Assembly: GCF_008831285.2 (NCBI RefSeq)
Contig: NC_045142.1
Span: 7,540,713 to 7,604,712 of the forward strand
DNA length: 64,000 nucleotides
Reading direction: 5' to 3'
From: Nymphaea colorata
Taxonomy: Eukaryota > Streptophyta > Magnoliopsida > Nymphaeales > Nymphaeaceae
A program made the position numbers and the translations under genes. Shown here one piece after another: positions 34,728 through 47,145 of this stretch. Under the pieces are notes generated by a model that saw only the letters and a program-made list of their open reading frames with translations, was not told the DNA's origin and searched no databases. Numbering within the stretch: the stretch's first letter is position 1; each line of letters starts with the position of its first letter.

Positions 34728-35451
34728 GACGAGTGCCGGCAATTGCCCACACCAGATCACATTTGGATCGGCCATTGCTTCTAAATGCCCACACAAGTCA
34801 AGACTTTGGGGGTGAAAGGGATGGAGAATCTCTCATGCCTTTTGAAAACCAGGTTTTTACAAAAATAGTTTTTGAAAAAGCCTGATTTTGGTGTCATGCA
34901 AACACTTAAAAAAAAAAAACTGTTTTGAAGGCAAAAGGCTGACTTGCCAAAAAAATTTGTTTTAGAGTGTCATCTAAACACTACCTAAAGTGCTTCTACA
35001 TGCTCCTAGAGGACAAGAATGTGCTCAAAGAACATGTTGGTTGCACCACCCTAACTTATGCAACACACATGTACCAAAGGGACTTTGGAGCTTTTTAACA
35101 ATTCCTGAAAATGAAATAGTCTGCTTTTTGGAATTTTAAGTATTTTCTCTAATTTTCCATATTTGTTCTTATAGGGCTTTTCTCACACTTAGATCATTTT
35201 GCACCCAAATGCACCAACAAACTAAGTCACTGAACTCTTCTATTTTATTGCCACACCCGAGTCGCATCGAGTCAGGTGCGCACAAGACATGGTGCGGCTC
35301 CAACTCATATTCGAGCCCAGTTTGAATGTTATATTACTAAATTACTTATATAATATATGTTGTTCCGATATTTTCCTGTGCAATACAATTAGTCAAGTAT
35401 GTTATATACATTAATAACTAAATTGTAATAATAATATATACATGTTTATTT

Positions 35452-35476
35452 TGATATATATATATATATATATATA
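35452..35476. repeat. (TA)n microsatellite
   Basis: About 12 TA repeats in AT-rich DNA. Confidence 0.9.
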
Positions 35477-36119
35477 AAATTTAAAATAATAACAATAATA
35501 AAATACCCTGACCTCACTGCCGCACCTAAATTTTTTAGGATGTGCTGCTTGGGCGCCCGCACTCGCACCCCGCACTCTGGTGACATAACCAACAAATATA
35601 AACCGAGTATAACCAGATTCAGTATGTTCTTCATGTGTTCGAGGGGCCAGACTGAAATTTTACTTCAGCTGTGGAGGAAAATGGAATTTGTCTAAATCCT
35701 GCGGCTGCCATTGTTCACCAACCAAACTCGGGAAAGGTTGGTGGTGAGGATGAATTGCAGATTATTGTAAAACAAGAATGTCCGTAGTATCATTAGGTAA
35801 TATGTCATTTTCTTCTACTTCAATCATATTTATTTACGGGCATGTACCGTTGCTAGAAATTTGTTTGTCAGCTATTTCTCAAAATGTGTATAGGCGTCGA
35901 AAATGAGTTTTTTAAAATCTTACAGGAGCCAAATGAAAATTTTCAAAATTATAACTTTAAAATTTTCTTTTCTTAAAATTTGAAAGGAATACCATGACCC
36001 TTGCCTGCCCCTGATGTTATGGTCACTATAACACCATAATGCTCTAAAATGGTTCCCTACTGAACTAAGACATTATTAGATGCCAAAAATTTTGGTTATC
36101 TTTTATTGAATGTCACCAT

Positions 36120-36510
36120 TCCACCATTTGCTTCTGATCATGCATGGGTTTTAAGAATGTCAATATATTCACGTTGAATCAAGTATCCAATCAAACCATT
36201 TGAAAAATCATATATGGAAAAAAAAATTAACGTCTGATCAGATCGTATTCAATTTTGAATCACATTTAGTTTTAATTAAATATCATATATCCAATGCTCT
36301 TACATCTTGAAAACCCGTCATATTCGGTTCAAATTCAGATGTAAATGTCAAAAAAGGATTCAGATTATGAAACCGAATTTTTTTAATTTAGATTCGACTA
36401 TGATATTTATTTGTTTGTATTTGAGCCTGAATATGTGAATATTGAAAGAAGTTTATATAGTTAAGGTTATATCTAATTCAAATCTAATCCGTTGACATCC
36501 TTAATCGGCC
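36120..36510 (-). mobile_element. MITE-like dispersed repeat, inverted relative to 44200
   Basis: Ends TAAGAATGTCAATATATTC and TCCGTTGACATCCTTA form an inverted repeat. The interior matches 44200-44470 and 17716-18180 in reverse complement (ATATCCAATGCTCTTACAT). The 8-bp flanks do not match. It forms the innermost part of the inverted repeat around NPF copy 2. Confidence 0.6.
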
Positions 36511-36574
36511 CACCAAACTCTTCTGCATGACAGAGCGCCCTTGTAGTTTCCCTCATCCCTGTAAGAGGGCCAAC

Positions 36575-36576
<2 letters not shown>

Positions 36577-36648
<72 letters not shown>
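36577..36648. repeat. Compound (TA)n(GA)n microsatellite
   Basis: About 21 TA repeats followed directly by about 14 GA repeats, roughly 220 bp upstream of the NPF copy 2 start. Confidence 0.95.
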
Positions 36649-36651
<3 letters not shown>

Positions 36652-36800
36652 CAATAATTTTATTCTTAGATTCAGACTCATTTTGATGATACTGCTTTCG
36701 GATTGGAATGTGAGTATTCGACTTTTTTTTTTTTTTGAAACTATGTAAAAGGCAGGCCGCAAATGGGAAATTCTCATAAATCTATGCATGTCACCAGTCA

Positions 36801-36808
36801 TATATATA
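36801..36808 (+). promoter_or_regulatory. Candidate TATA box of NPF copy 2
   Basis: TATATATA about 60 bp upstream of the start codon, in the same position relative to GTCACC as in the first paralogue. Confidence 0.4.
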
Positions 36809-36867
36809 GATGTCACCAGTCATCCTGCTCCTTCATGAGTTGCGCGCTGTGATCAGCACTTGAAAAA

Positions 36868-39800
36868 ATGACGACCGCGCAGCCCGATTTCTCCGAAGCG
36901 GGCCCTGACTCGCTTTTCCTCGAGCCTCCCGGTAATGGCGGTTCGCAGTCCGGCCGGAAAAAGGGTGGGTGGATCACCTTCCCCTTCATCATGGGTGAGT
37001 TCACCTCCCATCTTCCTTGTTCTCAGGCAGTAGATCAGTTCGTTGATCAATGCTTGCAACATGCATGTATAAAATATAATTAAGCATATACATGTGGCTG
37101 TGTAACTGTGTTGGTGGAAGCAGGAAGCAGTGCGATGCTGGGGCTTGCAGTGAATGGTTCATTTGCAAACCTCATCGTCTACCTCATCCAACAATTCAAT
37201 GTTGATCGGATCGCTGCAGCGCAGATCTTGAACGTATTTAATGGATCAACCAACATTACGCCTGTTGTTGGTGCCATCATCTCAGATTCCTTCCTCGGGG
37301 CCTTCATGGTTATCCTGATATCTTCACTCATTTCCTTCATGGTTAGCCTATTCTATCTCTCTTACACACACACACACACACACACTCTGAGTCTCTCTTT
37401 CTCTCTTAAATGGTCGTAGCATAGCTCTGGAGGTGTGTCTCCCATGTTCAGCTCTTCTGATGGTATTAAGAGTTGGATAAATGATTATGGCATAAGATTA
37501 TTAGTTGTTCCCGTGCTGCGCCGCACCATCACAAATGTCTTTGCTGCTTTAAGATTGATGAACTGACTTAATGGAGTGTTTGATAAGGCCAGAATTGTGG
37601 AATTCTAAAATTAAAATTCTCAAAATTTTGATTCCAGAATTATAGGTTTGATCTTTGGAGTTGTGATTCTACCTTTGAGGGTGGGATTAAGATTACAGAA
37701 ATTTAGAATTTTTCATCTCTCTTTATGACACGTCATAGTGGTTTTCATCAATTCTAAAATTTTAATTCTTTTTTTTATTAACACAACATTTTCAAAATAG
37801 AACTGGAGTTTTCATTCCAATTCCAGTTTGAGGTGGAATTTTGTTTTTGGAATTTTAATCATAAAATCAAAATTCAAGGCAGTCAAATGACCCCTGAAAG
37901 TCCAATGTCAAAATTATCACTTGGCTTAAGTTAGAAGAGTTCTTATAACAGCCCTCAAAGTCAGGATTACATTTCTCATAATTGGGTGTTGCACATGGGG
38001 AGTAATGGCTAACTAGAACTAGAAAGGAATAATCACACAAATATGTTAATTTGTAATGGAAAATATCAAAGTAAATAGAGAACTCTTACTATTGTTTGGC
38101 AAATATACCAGCCAGTCTTTATCGACATATATGTACGATACGTAATTCCAATTACTGTAGTAAATCTCAGCTTTGTTCTCGTATTACTTGAACCAAGGAA
38201 ACCAATGCATACGGGGCGGTAAACATTGACCTCTATCGACCATAGAGTTAAAATCTCAAGTTAATTTTTTACGAAGGAATCGATGCATATCTATCTGCCA
38301 ATAACGGCCAATGTGGGCAGACTTTGAAATATGTCTGGGTTTGGTTAGATATGTTTGGAATCAGCAAACAAGAGTTGGATCTGGTTTGGTTTCATGGAGG
38401 TTGGGGTGGTGTAGGTAAGAAGGAGCAGGAAGTGACTTTCTCACCCTCTTGACAGGGAAACTGTACATTTCATATGGAACTATTTTATGAAGCAAACAGG
38501 TTCCAGCCACCAACACCCAATCACTTTCAAAACACACAAATAGTTGGTTAACTTAACTTGTCAATGGCGGACATATGAGATGGAAACATGCATGTAATTG
38601 CAATCACCTGCTCTCATGGCTTCTTGTTGTGACATCGATGTCTCCTTTTCCCTTGCTCACCGGTTGTCATGGCTTTCTGTACTCATGCCTCTTCTTATAT
38701 ATATAAGTAAAACAGACAATGAAAAACCCTCTAACAGGACAAAGTTAGAAACTGAATGATTATCTTTTTTGAGAAAGATCGACAAAAACGCCCTTTTAAA
38801 ACGAAAAAAAAAATACCCAAGAAAAAAAAATGTTTGAGGCTAGTAGCTGAGCTCGCGGTTAGGTGATTCAAGTGCCTCTTAACAAAAAAAAATTCTAGCT
38901 TCGCCGCTGCCCTGACACATTACGGATGTACTGGTAATAAATAACTTATATTTAATTAAAAAAATTATTATTATTAATTATATTTATGCATTATTTTATA
39001 TTTAAAAATATCAATCCAGCCGGATAGGTTCCAAACTGCAGTCACGGGATGTGGCTTGCGCCTACTCTTTATCGGGCCGAGCCGGGTCAGGCCGGCCCTA
39101 TGCGTTGAACACCCTGTTGACGTTTGAAATGTCTTTTTAATCCATCCTCTTTATTTTATTTTTCAGTATTGTCCATCGTGTAGTAGGACCAACGAGCGCC
39201 AATCAAACTTTACCTTAAGGATAAGAATAAGCTAAAAAGGGGCTTTATTTACTCTCTTTTTACGCTTGCCCGTATGAAAGAGATCACACATTGCTTTGAA
39301 AATGTGTGTCTCTAACACGTAAAATAGAAGCTTGCAGGGAATCTGTCACAGTTTCGTTGTCAGCTCGAAAACCTTCTCTTGTAACAGCTACTGAAGCATC
39401 ACATACTCAATTATTACCTTTTTTTCCTTTGTGGTACGAATCATGTTCTTTGATTAGTGAACGTTGGCCGGTGCTTGAATAAGAGGATGCATTTTGATCA
39501 CCTTCAGGAAGAAGCCATTCGACATTATAGATCTTTTCCTTCTGATGCCCATATATAGGAGGTTACTTCTCATCTTTGAGTGTGCAAAGCTCCAGTCCAA
39601 GGAATTCATGATTCATTTTGCTATGTAGATCTGATGTGATGCCTCTCAAACTTCCTTCCTTGTAAAGACGGGCCTCCTCTGAATTTCTTATAGCTTGCAT
39701 AAGACTCTTATCATGTGGCATCAAGTAGCCAGCCTTGGTCTTCTAATCTTCCCTCATGATTTTAGCGCATTCTTGACAAAGCATCCACAACTGCTTGACC

Positions 39801-42800
39801 AAAATTTGAAGAGGGTTTGAGTCGTATGTGGGCATGTGTGGATAGTTGCTCATCCATTTTCACAAAATTTGGTTGTTTACACTTCAGTAAGCTTATAAGA
39901 TTGTTTGTTATGGAATTGATATGTGTGGCAGTGGAACCAGCCACATATAGGCTGGTGTGGGCAGTTGCCCACCCCAGCTTCTCAATTTTCTTTCATTACA
40001 TTAAGATCGTTGGATATTTACTTGTTTATACAAGTAAGTGCCCCTTTAGGTATGAAAACCTGTGAATCAATGCCTCTCTAGAAAATTTCTCTGGCTCTGC
40101 CACTAAGTGCAACATGTTGGGAGGTGGTTCTGGAATTGCACCTTGGTGCCTCTCAATTATATTGGAGTTCTATTTTTTTTTTAATTAGTAGTACCCTTTA
40201 GCCAAAAAATTTAGGCTTCGCCACTAGTTGGTTTCGGTCCTAGTAAAGTGAATATGATAGAAGTAAATTTTGAGCATTAAAATGCTAGGTTTTTGCCCGG
40301 TAAAGAGAAAATTGCTTCTACCAGTCAACTTGAACCAAGAAGAAGATACTAGCCATCGATCTGATCTGTACTAAATAGGATTATTGTCCCTCACTATGAT
40401 TATTAGACCAAGTGGAAAAGCAATTCGGATTGAGTAATTCCTCGAAGGTGTTAAATTTGGGATATAAACGGTCACGTAAAACAGAAAAACACCCAAGACA
40501 ATGCATTGCGTTAAGCTTAATTTGACAATAGCTAAATAAACATCTGAACAATTGATGAAATTAATCTTGTCCAACATGAAGATTACATCTCCCAACCTGG
40601 TTCTGCAGAAAAACGCTCATACTAAAACTTTTTAGTCATAAGTTATGTGCAAAACAGTCATTATCTTTTACAAACTGAAGGCTATCTTTTTTGTCAAAGT
40701 TAACTGTTCCCATTAATTTAGTCTAGATATATATTAGCCCTTGACTTAAGCTAGACTTGTTCTAGTTAAGTAAAGGTGGCAGATTTATATAGAGAACTTG
40801 GAACAAAAAAGATGGCTTTGGAGAATGGCTTCAAAGGTGGATCGTCATGGAAATTAATAGATCTATAACAATATGTTATGCTGGTAACTTCTTTTAATTA
40901 TGCACGGTGACTACTGCTAGAGAAGTCTTCGGCATTCTTTTACAAGAAGAAACGTTTGCCTGTCAAAGCTAGCTCAATTTGCTTTGAGAACATTTGAATT
41001 GTGACCGAACTCTTTGAACTCCACAGGGTCTTATTCCACTGACTCTAACATCTATACTGCCATCACTTCGGCCCTTACCTTGCGCATCAACAAGCAACCA
41101 ATGTGAAACACCATCGGCGTTGCAGTACACAGTCCTCTACATCTCACTAGCTCTGGTTGGTGTAGGGATTGGAGGCACAAGATTTACAACTGTCGCATTT
41201 GGGGCGAACCAATTCGCCGATGAAGCGAGTCGGGATGTTTTTGTTAATTGGTTCTTCTTCTCACTCTATACTGCTAACCTCTTGGCTAGCACAGTTGTTG
41301 TGTATGTGCAAGATAATGTGGGATGGGCTTGGGGTTATGGGGTTTGCTTAGTTGCTAATATTATTAGTGTTTTTACCTTCATTATTGGCAAATGGCACTA
41401 CCAAGATGTGAGGCCTCAGGGAAGTCCATTCACTGGCATTGCTCGCGTTCTCGCCGCAGCCATCCGGAAGAGGAGAGTGGCGCTGTCACCAAATTTTGAT
41501 GACTACTTTTATCAAGACGACAGTGAGATCGCCAAGAAGGAGCCATGTCTGTTAACTCCCAAGTTCAAGTTAAGGCCACTTTCCTTCACTTTGTTGCATC
41601 ACGTTCTACTAACTTTGTTTAGTTATACGTAACACTAGTGTAGGCCCTGCAGAAACCCATGATTGTTTGTGGTATTTGTTAAACCACATCATTCAGACGT
41701 TTATGCAAAAGTTAATTAGTTAGGGTCCAAATTACAAAATCTTATTTATGTGTATTTTTGGCTAAATATAACATGGATAACATATGTTTCAATTTAGATC
41801 AAATTAGGCTTCAAGAGATATAGCATAGCTGCTTAAGGTAGCTGGCTTGAAGATCTCACATTGTCGGTTGGATTTTGGTGGGTGTTTTTGCTCCCGAGTT
41901 ATATGGGCTGGAGCACTGCACCAACTTGGAGGTGCAATGACTCCATGCTAGGCCTTGATGCAGCCTTGGACTTTCAAGACAAGGAGTTTTCAGCTCTTGT
42001 CTATGCACCAAAAAGTTAAATCAAAATAGAAACCAACCATGTTTTAGTATGTAAACTAATGCATTTTATGATATATATATGTGTATGTGTGTGTTTTGGC
42101 AAATGGGTCCATGAGGACTGCGTGGGCTTAGGGAAAAATGTGTTCTTCTCCAATGATTGGTGGACATTAAGAACAATAAAGCCACATATTTATAAACTGC
42201 CCTCATTGATCTCTTGCTTAATGTTTCTTTTCTGGCATCTGTCATGCAGGTTTCTCAACAAAGCAGCCCTTGTAGAAGAAGGAGACACCCATTCCGGTGG
42301 ATCAATAGCAAAACCATGGAGGCTATGCACAACTCAACAAGTGGAAGACCTCAAAACGCTCATCAAAATACTACCAATTTGGTCCAGCAACATATTTCTC
42401 GGGTTACCCATTGGGGTTCAAGGTAGCTTGGCTATACTTGAAGCCCTCACCATGGACCGCCGCTTGGGCTCCCATTTCTCTATTCCAGCAAGTTCATTCT
42501 TGGTCTTCTCCTTCCTTGCTGGAGCCGTCTTCATTGCTCTCTTAGACCGTGTTGTCTACCCATTTCTCCACAAGTTATTGGGGTTGTCGCCGACACTCTT
42601 CCAGCGCATTGGTGCCGGCCATTTGATCACTATCATGGGAATGGTAGCGGCAGCTCTAGTCGAGGCCCGGCGACTAAGTATAGCACATAGTCATGGTACC
42701 ATGGAGCAGTTCAATGCAACTGTACCCATGTCCGCCCTTTGGCTCGTGGCTCCCTTTGCACTGGTAGGTGCTGGAGAAGCGTGCCAACTTCCAGCTCAGG

Positions 42801-43063
42801 TGAGTTTCTACTTTGAGGAGTTCCCGGCACCGTTAAAGGGCTCGTCGGCGGCGATGATGGCCGTGATCATTGCCATTGGATTTTATCTGAGTGCTGCTGT
42901 GGTGAAGATCGTGAAGATCTCAACTAGTTGGTTGCCAAATGATATTAACCATGGGAGAATGGATAATGTATTTTGGATGCTTGCTGTTTTGGGGGCTTTC
43001 AACTTCTGTTACTTTGTCATATGTGCCAAATTGTATGAAAGAAAGCCTTCAATCAAACATTAA
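36868..43063 (+). CDS. NRT1/PTR family (NPF2-type) transporter, copy 2
   Basis: Paralogue of the gene at 18797-24475 with the same four-exon structure: 36868-36994, 37124-37341, 41027-41568 and 42250-43063. All introns are GT-AG and the product is 566 residues. Exons 1, 2 and 4 are exactly as long as in copy 1; exon 3 is one codon shorter (QDDSEIAKK versus QDDSIEVAKK). By eye, exon 4 differs at about 29 of 270 residues (~89% identity), mostly conservatively. It has GGWITFPFI, GIGGTRFT, FGANQF, NWFFF, WRLCTTQQVEDLK and SWLPNDINHGRMD. The DSFLGAF turn is intact here, unlike copy 1. The helix-1 ExxE(K/R) motif is again absent. No stop or frameshift was seen. A membrane transporter for nitrate or another NPF substrate is expected; the substrate cannot be read from sequence. 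Intron 2 (3685 bp) carries MITEs, and intron 3 (681 bp) a possible SINE. Confidence 0.94.
37364..37385. repeat. (CA)n microsatellite
   Basis: About 11 CA repeats just inside intron 2 of NPF copy 2, close to the donor site. Confidence 0.9.
37575..37895. mobile_element. AAAATTCTAGAATT-rich MITE in intron 2 of NPF copy 2
   Basis: Bounded by GAGTGTTTGATAAGGCC and AAGGCAGTCAAATGACCCC. It shares TTTCATCTCTCTTTA and AGTTTGAGGTGGAATTTTG with 22040-22440 and 48475-48815. Its presence in the same intron of both paralogues suggests insertion before the duplication, or repeated insertion. Confidence 0.6.
39932..40105. mobile_element. MITE-like element, CAGTGG/CCACTA ends
   Basis: Begins CAGTGGAACCAGCC and ends CTGGCTCTGCCACTA, an inverted pair. 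The interior GGTGTGGGCAGTTGCCCACC is shared with 14143, 30488 and 33940. The flanking 8-mers do not match. Confidence 0.5.
41830..42016 (+). mobile_element. Possible tRNA-derived SINE in intron 3 of NPF copy 2
   Basis: ATAGCATAGCTGCTTAAGGTA resembles a tRNA box A region and CGGTTGGATTTTGG a weak box B, about 30 bp apart. A body of about 130 bp follows. No tail or target duplication was resolved. Intron 3 of copy 1 is about 280 bp shorter and lacks it, consistent with an insertion after the duplication. Confidence 0.35.
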
Positions 43064-43112
43064 GTAATTGCCTCTGCAGGAGAGGTGCAAGAAGTGGGAA
43101 ATATATATGAAG

Positions 43113-43118
43113 AATAAA
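43113..43118 (+). terminator. Polyadenylation signal AATAAA, NPF copy 2
   Basis: AATAAA 50 bp after the stop codon, at the same place as in the paralogue. Confidence 0.6.
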
Positions 43119-43119
43119 A

Positions 43120-44200
43120 TTCTCATCATATTTTCGTATGTCCAAGATATTCCTTAAATGCCAACCAGTAGTAATTAATTAATTCACAATATTCACCATG
43201 ATTAATGAAACTTTATAAGTTTGTGGCATATGTGCAATAATATTATTTCGTTGAAAATTATGACAAATAATAACACCGTTTAATTATATAATAAGCTCAT
43301 ACTAGAAGAAAACCAAATTGATTATCATCCATAAGGAAGGACAAGAAGACCTAAATGAATAATTTTAAAATTGAATTCAATCAAGAAATAACCGATTCAA
43401 ATCAAATTGGCAAGAATTCGATCTGATGCACCATACTTGGATGTCTCCATAAATTGGCCTTTCATTTTATGAACTTGATGATTAATTCTGAACTAAGTCA
43501 GACATTTACGTTTGATCTGCCCAAGTACCTGTATTGATATGCAGGTACAATGATACGGATACATGGGTACAGCTGGGTATATATGACTGTATTTTAAAAT
43601 TTTAAAATTTATATTTTCAAACGTAATTTTTTATTTAATTTTGATTTTTTTTCCTTCTTTTATATTCATTCCATCTAGATTCTATATTGTCCTCTCTTTT
43701 TTTTTTTAAATTTTGAGATAGGGATTGGTTTCGGCCTTTTCCAGTCTGAATCTGCTACATTCTAGATTCCAATGTGAAATTTACTCACAACTTCGCATGC
43801 AAAACATCATTCATGAAATCTTCAGAATATTTCTTTTCATACTCGAAAAATGACAATGGTGTCGGCATAGTGACCAAGAAAACCTATTTGAAGACTCGAC
43901 ATATATATGATACACTATTTTTTTTTTAATATTTATTGCTCAGGCCTTCTTGGTTGAATTTGATTCTGTTGATTCTAGAGTAGAACGTGAGTTCTGCTGT
44001 GAGGACAGTTTAGTTGATGAAAATGTTTCCAGGGATGAAGTTTGAAGGTTTTATAGAGGAAGCAGGGATTAATCATTTGGGAAAGCAATGAATGTGAAGA
44101 TGAAATCAACTTTCGCAACCAACGATCTCCAAATTCTGGTAATCAATGAAATGAAGGTGCAAGATGATGATGTCTGTCGTATGGATATAATATTGTGTCT
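43120..44200. other. Downstream flank of NPF copy 2, no gene recognised
   Basis: The first ~390 bp (CACAATATTCACCATGATTA and onward) is similar to the flank of copy 1 at 24580-24940 and marks the 3' extent of the duplication. The rest is AT-rich without recognisable features. Confidence 0.55.
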
Positions 44201-44474
44201 GTTTTATATATGAATCTGCATCCAAATTTTGAACTGACCCATTTTCAAAATGTAAGTGCATTGGATATATAATATTTATTTAAAACTAAATGTGTTTGAA
44301 TATGAATCCAATTGGACATTTGTGCATATTTGAATCCGATCGGATGTCATTTATTAAACCTAAATTCGATAAGATTTCTTAATCAGATATTACATTTTTT
44401 TCATATCCAATTTTTTGAAACGGTTCAGTTCGATATGTGATTTAAATCTAATATATTCACATCCTTAGGATCAA
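44200..44474 (+). repeat. MITE-like dispersed repeat, inverted partner of 36120
   Basis: TTTTCAAAATGTAAGTGCAT and the GGATATATAATATTTATTTA block are the reverse complement of sequence at 36270-36330. It ends ATTCACATCCTTA. The left terminus is not clear. Confidence 0.6.
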
Positions 44475-45170
44475 TGCAGGATCAAGAGCTTGTGGATCAA
44501 CCACACGCTGCTCGATTCAGCATTGCAAAGTGCGGCTTTTCGTCATTTTAAATAACAAGTGAACAAAATTTGTTGCATATATCAACATCCTAATTTTGTA
44601 GTGCAACAGTTTAAATCTTGTAAGCATTATGGTGCTAGAGATACATAAAAGAAAACCTAATTTTGAAAACTTTCACTTGGCCCTTATAAGTTTTTTTTTT
44701 TTTAAAAAAAACATTTCAAATTTTCAACCCTACAAAATTTTGAAAAATAGTTTAAAAAATATAAAAAAATTCTAACTTGGCCCCTGCTCGCTTGAAACAC
44801 GAATACTAAAGCTTGCCAGCTATAATGATAGCTGCGTGTAAATAAATATGATTGAAGTGAAAGAAAATGACACATTGCCTAATAACATTCCTGATGACAC
44901 TTTTCTTTTATAATAATCTGCAATTCATCCTCACTACCAACATTTCCTGAGCCTGGTTGGTGAACTCCAATAGCAGCGGCTGGATTCCATTTTCCTCCAC
45001 TGCTGAAGTAAATTTATCCTTCTGGCTGGTGACTCGAACACATAAAGAAAGTTACAGGATGCCCAAGTCTACCAAAGTCCAGTTGGTACATGTATGTGTG
45101 TTGCATAAGTTAAAGGTGGTGCAACCAATAAGTTCTTTGAACCGTTCTCATCCTCTCGAAGCATTTTAGA

Positions 45171-45486
45171 TAAGCATGGGCACCAAGCCGCCGGTGGGTA
45201 CCCAGTACCCGGCCCAGTCGAGCCCGGATCTAGGTCGGGAAAACCAGGTCCCGGGCTGGGTTCGAGCCAGCCCAGCCGGCCCGTCCCCCATCCTCCTCCC
45301 CCGTCCCCCATCCTCCTCCTCTCCTTCTTCCCCCTTTCTCTCCACCTCCTCCGCCTCTCCTTCTTCCCCCTTTCCCTCCACCTCCTCCCCTCTCCTTCTT
45401 CCCCCTCCCCCCCATCGAGCCAGGCCAGGGCCCAGGTTTCGGGCCCAATGGGCTGAGGGCTGGGTATTACCGTATACCCACCCCTA
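45171..45486. mobile_element. Non-autonomous hAT-type element with CT-rich interior
   Basis: 316-bp element with ends TAAGCATGGGCACC and GTATACCCACCCCTA, flanked by perfect 8-bp duplications ATTTTAGA (45163-45170 and 45487-45494). Subterminal GC-rich GGCCCAGTCGAGCCC-type blocks surround a polypyrimidine centre of TCCTCC/CTTCTTCCCCC repeats. It is the same family as 10531-11548 and 48012-48321, without captured coding sequence that I can recognise. Confidence 0.85.
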
Positions 45487-45699
45487 ATTTTAGATAGTGT
45501 TAGTGTTTGGATTACACTTCAAAACAGATTTATGAAAGCAAAACAGCTTTCTGCCATGATAACAGGTTTACACCGTTTGGATGACAACAAGATCAGGTTT
45601 TCTCAAAAATTATGTTTTGAAAACCTGAAGAGCTTTAGGTGTGTCATCTAAAACCCACAAACCAATCTCTTTAAACGATTAAAAAACGATTTTTTCAGA

Positions 45700-45985
45700 A
45701 CAGTTGTCACCACTCGTAACTCGGGCACGAGCTCGGCTTGATTAAATTACAAAATATAATAATATATAAATATTATAATTATAATAAAATATTATAATTA
45801 TATATATATATAATTAATAAATTAAATATTAAAAAACTGTTATTGGGCTCACCTGAATTTATCGAGCCTACTTGGGCTAGTCCGGTAATTTATCAAGGTG
45901 GCTCGGTGCCCTTTTTTCAAGACCCAGGCCCGGACCCAAGTCGAGCCAGGTACCTGCCGGTGGCCCGGTCCAATGCCCAGCCTTA
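45700..45985. mobile_element. hAT-like element remnant (GGGCATCGGGC family)
   Basis: Short GC-rich left part (CTCGGGCACGAGCTCGG), an AT-rich core, and a GC-rich right part ending CGGTCCAATGCCCAGCCTTA. The architecture matches 48012-48321, but the left terminus is missing or degenerate and no target duplication was found. Confidence 0.5.
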
Positions 45986-46520
45986 AGCAAAATAAAGACA
46001 TGGCTTTGGCTTTATCTTCACCCAAGTAGCAATTCTCTGCCCCTTTGAGCATGATAGTTTCACGTTCAATCAACCCGTTCTCGACAAATTATGAATCAGA
46101 TCCTTCCTCTGGCTGGAGAGGGCCAATAAAAATGCATATTTGGCTGATATGCCACTTCCCTGCACATTGATGTTTGAGCATAGCGTATTCGACCATGTGT
46201 TCCATGTTATGCCGCTAACATGGGAAGGCAGGTTCCCTTTGGTGTAAGGGCATTTTGGTAATTGTAAAAAATATATATATGATTCTAAGCCCTTGTGGTA
46301 TGTAGAGGGAAGGGTGCTCCATTTAATAAAAAAGAGTATTTTGTCATTTTTAGTCCATAACATGTGGCCCGTTGTTAAGGGCCATAGTATAATCTCATTT
46401 GAGTATTTTTAGGGGAGGAGTGGTTCATTCCACTACGTAAAAGATGTCACTGCCCTCTTCCTTTCCGCTCCTCCTTTTTTCTCTTCTTTCTTCCTCTGTT
46501 CCTCTCTGTGAGAGCGGCAG

Positions 46521-46539
46521 AGAGAGAGAGAGAGAGAAA
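46521..46539. repeat. (GA)n microsatellite
   Basis: About 9 GA repeats in a local GC-richer stretch (46440-46870) that has purine-rich frames on both strands but no recognisable domain. Confidence 0.85.
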
Positions 46540-46959
46540 GGCCGATTCCCAGAGCTTGAATGGCGAGTGCGAGGGAGAGAGGGAGGAGGGACTTAGCGCG
46601 AGAGAGAGGAGGCTCTCCCCGTCGCTATTTGTATACATTCGAACCTGCGACCTCTTGTGGTGCCCACTCGTAATCATTTCCTACCTCTCCCCTCGAGGAC
46701 GTCGTGCGCGCGGCTCTACTCACTCCCCCGGGCGACGCCGTGGACCCCACTATTCGAATACTAAAAGCTACGACTTCACATTCTGCCTTGTTCCTACATA
46801 AATTTTCAGCCTTGCCATCCGCGCCGTGAAACGACGTGAGAAGTGCCGTTGTAGCGACTCTCGACCGAAGTGGGCATTGCGTAATTTCGGATCAAAACAT
46901 GTATTTTCTTATTTTACCTAAAAGTGTCACTGCAGCCAATTGTTTTTTCTTAAATGTTG

Positions 46960-47145
46960 CTCGAAGGGTGTAGCGTATTGGCTGGCAAGACGGTCTACTC
47001 CAAAAGAGGTTCACCCATGTTTACTGTCACAATAAAGTGCACTATTCTCTTACACTATAAAAAGATCTATGAATCGAAAGGATTACGGCCTCCTTTTAGG
47101 GTACTGGAGATATAACCACTTACCCAAAATTCAAAAAAAAAAAAT
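46960..47145 (+). mobile_element. SINE-like sequence with short A-rich tail
   Basis: AGGGTGTAGCGTATTGGCTGG and GGCAAGACGGTCTACTCC resemble the head of the SINE-like element at 31806. The end ATAACCACTTACCCAAAATTC plus about 12 A matches its tail region. The body is diverged and no target duplication was found. Confidence 0.4.

Larger units (their letters stand above)
33109..35860 (+). repeat. Large dispersed repeat, copy B (left arm around NPF copy 2)
   Basis: Direct copy of 29815-32830 over its first ~1.9 kb, and reverse complement of parts of 44820-46420. For example, TGTGTTCGAG at 35635, TACTTCAGCTGTGGAGGAAAA at 35660, GAATTGCAGATTATT at 35752 and GTCATTTTCTTCTACTTCAA at 35803 pair with 45030, 45010, 44930 and 44870. 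It is interrupted by the SINE at 33409-33648. Confidence 0.75.

Noticed and set aside
45176..45487. Proline/serine-rich open frame
   Set aside because: Lies wholly inside the 316-bp hAT-type element and reflects its CT-rich core.
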